A stretch of DNA of 64,000 nt from Prevotella melaninogenica ATCC 25845 (GTDB lineage Bacteria > Bacteroidota > Bacteroidia > Bacteroidales > Bacteroidaceae): assembly GCF_000144405.1 (NCBI RefSeq), contig NC_014371.1, forward strand, positions 1,272,501 through 1,336,500, in the 5' to 3' direction. Made by a program: the position numbers and the translations under genes. Positions 62,455-64,000 of the stretch are shown in pieces (the stretch's first letter is position 1; every line of letters starts with the position of its first letter). The notes beneath the pieces were generated by a model. It was not told where the DNA came from, did not search any database, and worked only from the letters and a program-made list of their open reading frames with translations.

Positions 62455-62681
62455 AACACCCCCCACCTAACACCCAACTGGCCCCTCCCCCTTACCCCTC
62501 CCCCAAAGGGAGGGGAGTGAAATGCGGGATACCCCGTAAGAAGTAAACGAGTGGGCGAGTTAACAAGTAGACGAGTTAACAAGTATACGAGTTAACAAGT
62601 ATACGAGTTATATGTCACAAAGCATATAACTCGTTAACTTGTCTACTTGTCTACTTGTCTACTTGTCAACTTGTCTTCTAA
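62455..62681. repeat. Family F repeat followed by family B repeats
   Basis: 62470-62535 has GGCCCCTCCCCCTTACCCC, AAAGGGAGGGG and GGGATACCCCG (family F). 62541-62681 has GTAAACGAGTGGGCGAGTTA, three near-identical ACAAGTATACGAGTTA units, then the inverse CTTGTCTACTTGTCTACTTG (family B, 10-12-nt local period). It begins 20 bp after the GH31 stop and may end its transcript. Confidence 0.8.
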
Positions 62682-62766
62682 AAACCTCCATGCTATCTTT
62701 GAACTTTTCCGTGTGGCATTACGTCATAGTTTTAAACCCGAATCTGTCATTAGATTCTAAACTTAT

Positions 62767-62800
62767 TTTGTATAAATATCAATTAGTTTGTCTATCTTTG
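62767..62800 (+). promoter_or_regulatory. Promoter of the right-edge secreted protein
   Basis: TTTG at 62767-62770, 22 nt, then TATCTTTG at 62793-62800. It implies a leader of about 280 nt. Confidence 0.55.
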
Positions 62801-63087
62801 CAGCGCCAACGTAGCAGACTACGCCAAGGTACGAAGACTGACACGATGCTGATAAGAAAATAAAAGGCATTAGAAATCAATATAATTAGTAAGCTTTATG
62901 AGCATTGTAATCTACTAACCGATTCGGTTTTAATCACATCTAAGGAATGTGCGAAGCTTTAGCACGGAGTGTGCAGAGGGTAAACACCGTTGGTGCAAGC
63001 CGTCCACACAATTTTAATAGTGCATGAATAGGGGCTTGAATATTATCGAAGAGAACTAAAGAGAACAATTATTTATTTTTTACATAT
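62801..63087 (+). promoter_or_regulatory. Long 5' untranslated region with a family E fragment
   Basis: Between the promoter and the ATG at 63088. GCACGGAGTGTGCAGAGG and AACACCGTTGGTGCAAG (62962-63001) resemble the inner part of the fold-back element and contain the short palindrome CACCGTTGGTG. No open frame of note and no known riboswitch recognised. Confidence 0.45.
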
Positions 63088-64000
63088 ATGTTATTCGAAA
63101 GATTTTTACGCAATAAGTCTCTGATGGCGGCAATGGCATTGACCGCTGTTATGCCAAGTGTTGCGAAGGCTTCGATTCTGTCAGCTGCTCCAACAGCTGA
63201 GGGGGAGAACCAGCAACTCAAGGCGGGAGTTTATTTCATTGTTAATGACAAGCGTCAGGCAGGCACAGACCTCCATGTCTATGTTGACGAGAGTGGTTTG
63301 CATGGAAAGAATTACACGTCTCTTGCTGCAGACTATTCTAATGCTTTTCTCCTTCATGCTAAGGGCGACAAGTATACCATTCAGAGTTTGAAGGATGGTA
63401 AGTATGTGCAGAATGTCAATGGTAACAGTGTCCCTTATAAGACAGGCAACGACGCTCATAAGTTCCAGATTGTTTATCAGTCACAGTCAAGTGGTACGGG
63501 TAAGTCTTACTTCAATATCTATAATGATAATGTAGGAGGAAACCAATTCTGCTGGCACCTCGATGCTCAGAGAAACGTTGTACGTTGGTATCCATTGACA
63601 GATAACGGCAGAATAGCACTCGGACCAAGTGAGTTTCGTCTTGATCCAGTGACTTCTCTCAGCAAGCAGCAGGTTCTTGATCGTTTGGCTGAGTTGACAA
63701 AGATTGTTGACCCACGTAAGGATTTGAATAAGTACTATCAGATTGTGTCTGATACTTACGGCAGAGCAATGCGTGAGGACTATATTGTTGGAGAGCTGTC
63801 TACGGGTGGTTTCGTTGATACCGACTACAGCTACTGTTGGAAATTAGTGAAGTTGGGTAGCGGTCGTTATGCTTTCCAGAATGCTGTTACAGGTAAGTAT
63901 ATTGCTCAGCAGAATGGTCAGACAAGCCGTTACTATACAACATCTGAGGAGCAGGGCAATGGCTTTGAGTTCAATCTTAACGAAAGCGACCCATATGTAT
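63088..64000 (+). CDS. Large secreted protein, N-terminal part (cut by window edge)
   Basis: Open from ATG 63088 to the window edge: 304 codons without a stop. A signal peptide is visible in MLFERFLRNKSLMAAMALTA to about residue 30 (VAKAS). The mature part contains at least two similar modules in the style of beta-trefoil surface domains: LKAGVYFIVNDKRQAG with KYTIQSLKDGKYVQNVNG, and LNKYYQIVSDTYGRAM with RYAFQNAVTGKYIAQQNGQT. This pattern (strand, GRYxFQN-xTGKYI) is common in large Prevotella surface proteins. No enzymatic domain has appeared yet. The function is unknown. Confidence 0.7.
   Translation, partial: MLFERFLRNKSLMAAMALTAVMPSVAKASILSAAPTAEGENQQLKAGVYFIVNDKRQAGTDLHVYVDESGLHGKNYTSLAADYSNAFLLHAKGDKYTIQSLKDGKYVQNVNGNSVPYKTGNDAHKFQIVYQSQSSGTGKSYFNIYNDNVGGNQFCWHLDAQRNVVRWYPLTDNGRIALGPSEFRLDPVTSLSKQQVLDRLAELTKIVDPRKDLNKYYQIVSDTYGRAMREDYIVGELSTGGFVDTDYSYCWKLVKLGSGRYAFQNAVTGKYIAQQNGQTSRYYTTSEEQGNGFEFNLNESDPYV

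Noticed and set aside
62639..62863. 74-codon open frame after the GH31 gene
   Set aside because: Begins in family B repeat and crosses the promoter of the next gene; no protein-like composition beyond the repeat.
1..64000. tRNA or rRNA genes
   Set aside because: I looked for tRNA-like cloverleaf cores and rRNA motifs in the gaps and found none I could support; a covariance-model scan would be decisive.

Overview
The window looks like a chromosomal segment of an oral or gut Prevotella-type member of the Bacteroidales. Three things point there: promoters of the Bacteroidetes form (TTTG about 20 nt upstream of TAnnTTTG), many SusC/SusD-type and TonB-dependent outer-membrane proteins, and a short primary sigma factor without region 1.1. 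I recognised no rRNA, tRNA, CRISPR array or transposase gene. Both ends cut genes: a YfhO-like membrane protein on the left and a secreted protein on the right.

Layout. 1-3.3 kb: YfhO-like protein, then mtnN and luxS, which act in sequence on S-adenosylhomocysteine. 3.4-12 kb: two loci for TonB-receptor-like outer-membrane barrels, one paired with a GLPGLI protein. Each is preceded by a nearly identical ~372-bp leader. Between them lie a TetR regulator and the wreck of an alpha-oxoamine synthase gene. 12.7-18 kb: OmpA-like lipoprotein, proS, a secreted protein and rpoD. 18.2-25 kb: two TonB-dependent receptors, one with a DUF4249 lipoprotein. 25.4-30.5 kb: PAP2 phosphatase, gene debris, a tannase-like esterase and a MATE exporter.

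31.6-37.0 kb: an eight-gene arsenic operon read leftward in the order arsR-arsE-arsF-arsG-arsD-arsA-arsC-acr3. It covers arsenite efflux, arsenate reduction, and nitro-aromatic arsenical reduction and export. It carries two matching palindromic operators and sits between two direct copies of a ~281-bp repeat.

37.4-44.3 kb: a run of small orphan genes (ankyrin, small membrane proteins, a possible immunity protein). It is followed by three paralogous small genes interleaved with decayed copies of a second gene family, like a decaying toxin/immunity or polyimmunity array.

44.9-53.2 kb: a five-gene SusC/SusD operon with a zinc metallohydrolase lipoprotein, a DUF4302 protein and a BACON lipoprotein. 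53.5-54.9 kb: a three-gene operon with the architecture of a toxin-antitoxin-chaperone system (toxin-like, XRE, SecB-like). 55.3-64 kb: a secreted protein, a rubrerythrin with two rubredoxin-like ends, a large multidomain GH31 glycosidase, and the cut secreted protein.

The most unusual large-scale property is that nearly every long intergenic gap is filled with dispersed repeats. I separate six families. A is AATTCATAATT-type. B is built from an 8-nt unit ACRAGTNR and forms 89-bp tandem arrays in one place. C is a 22-bp-period GCCCTTTT repeat. D is an 84/85-bp unit containing ACGCGAATGACACGAATT and CTTTGAACTTTGAG. E is a fold-back element of up to 386 bp with terminal inverted repeats. F is GC-rich, of the form CCCCTCCCCCAAAGGGAGGGG. 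All assignments come from reading the sequence; no database search was possible.
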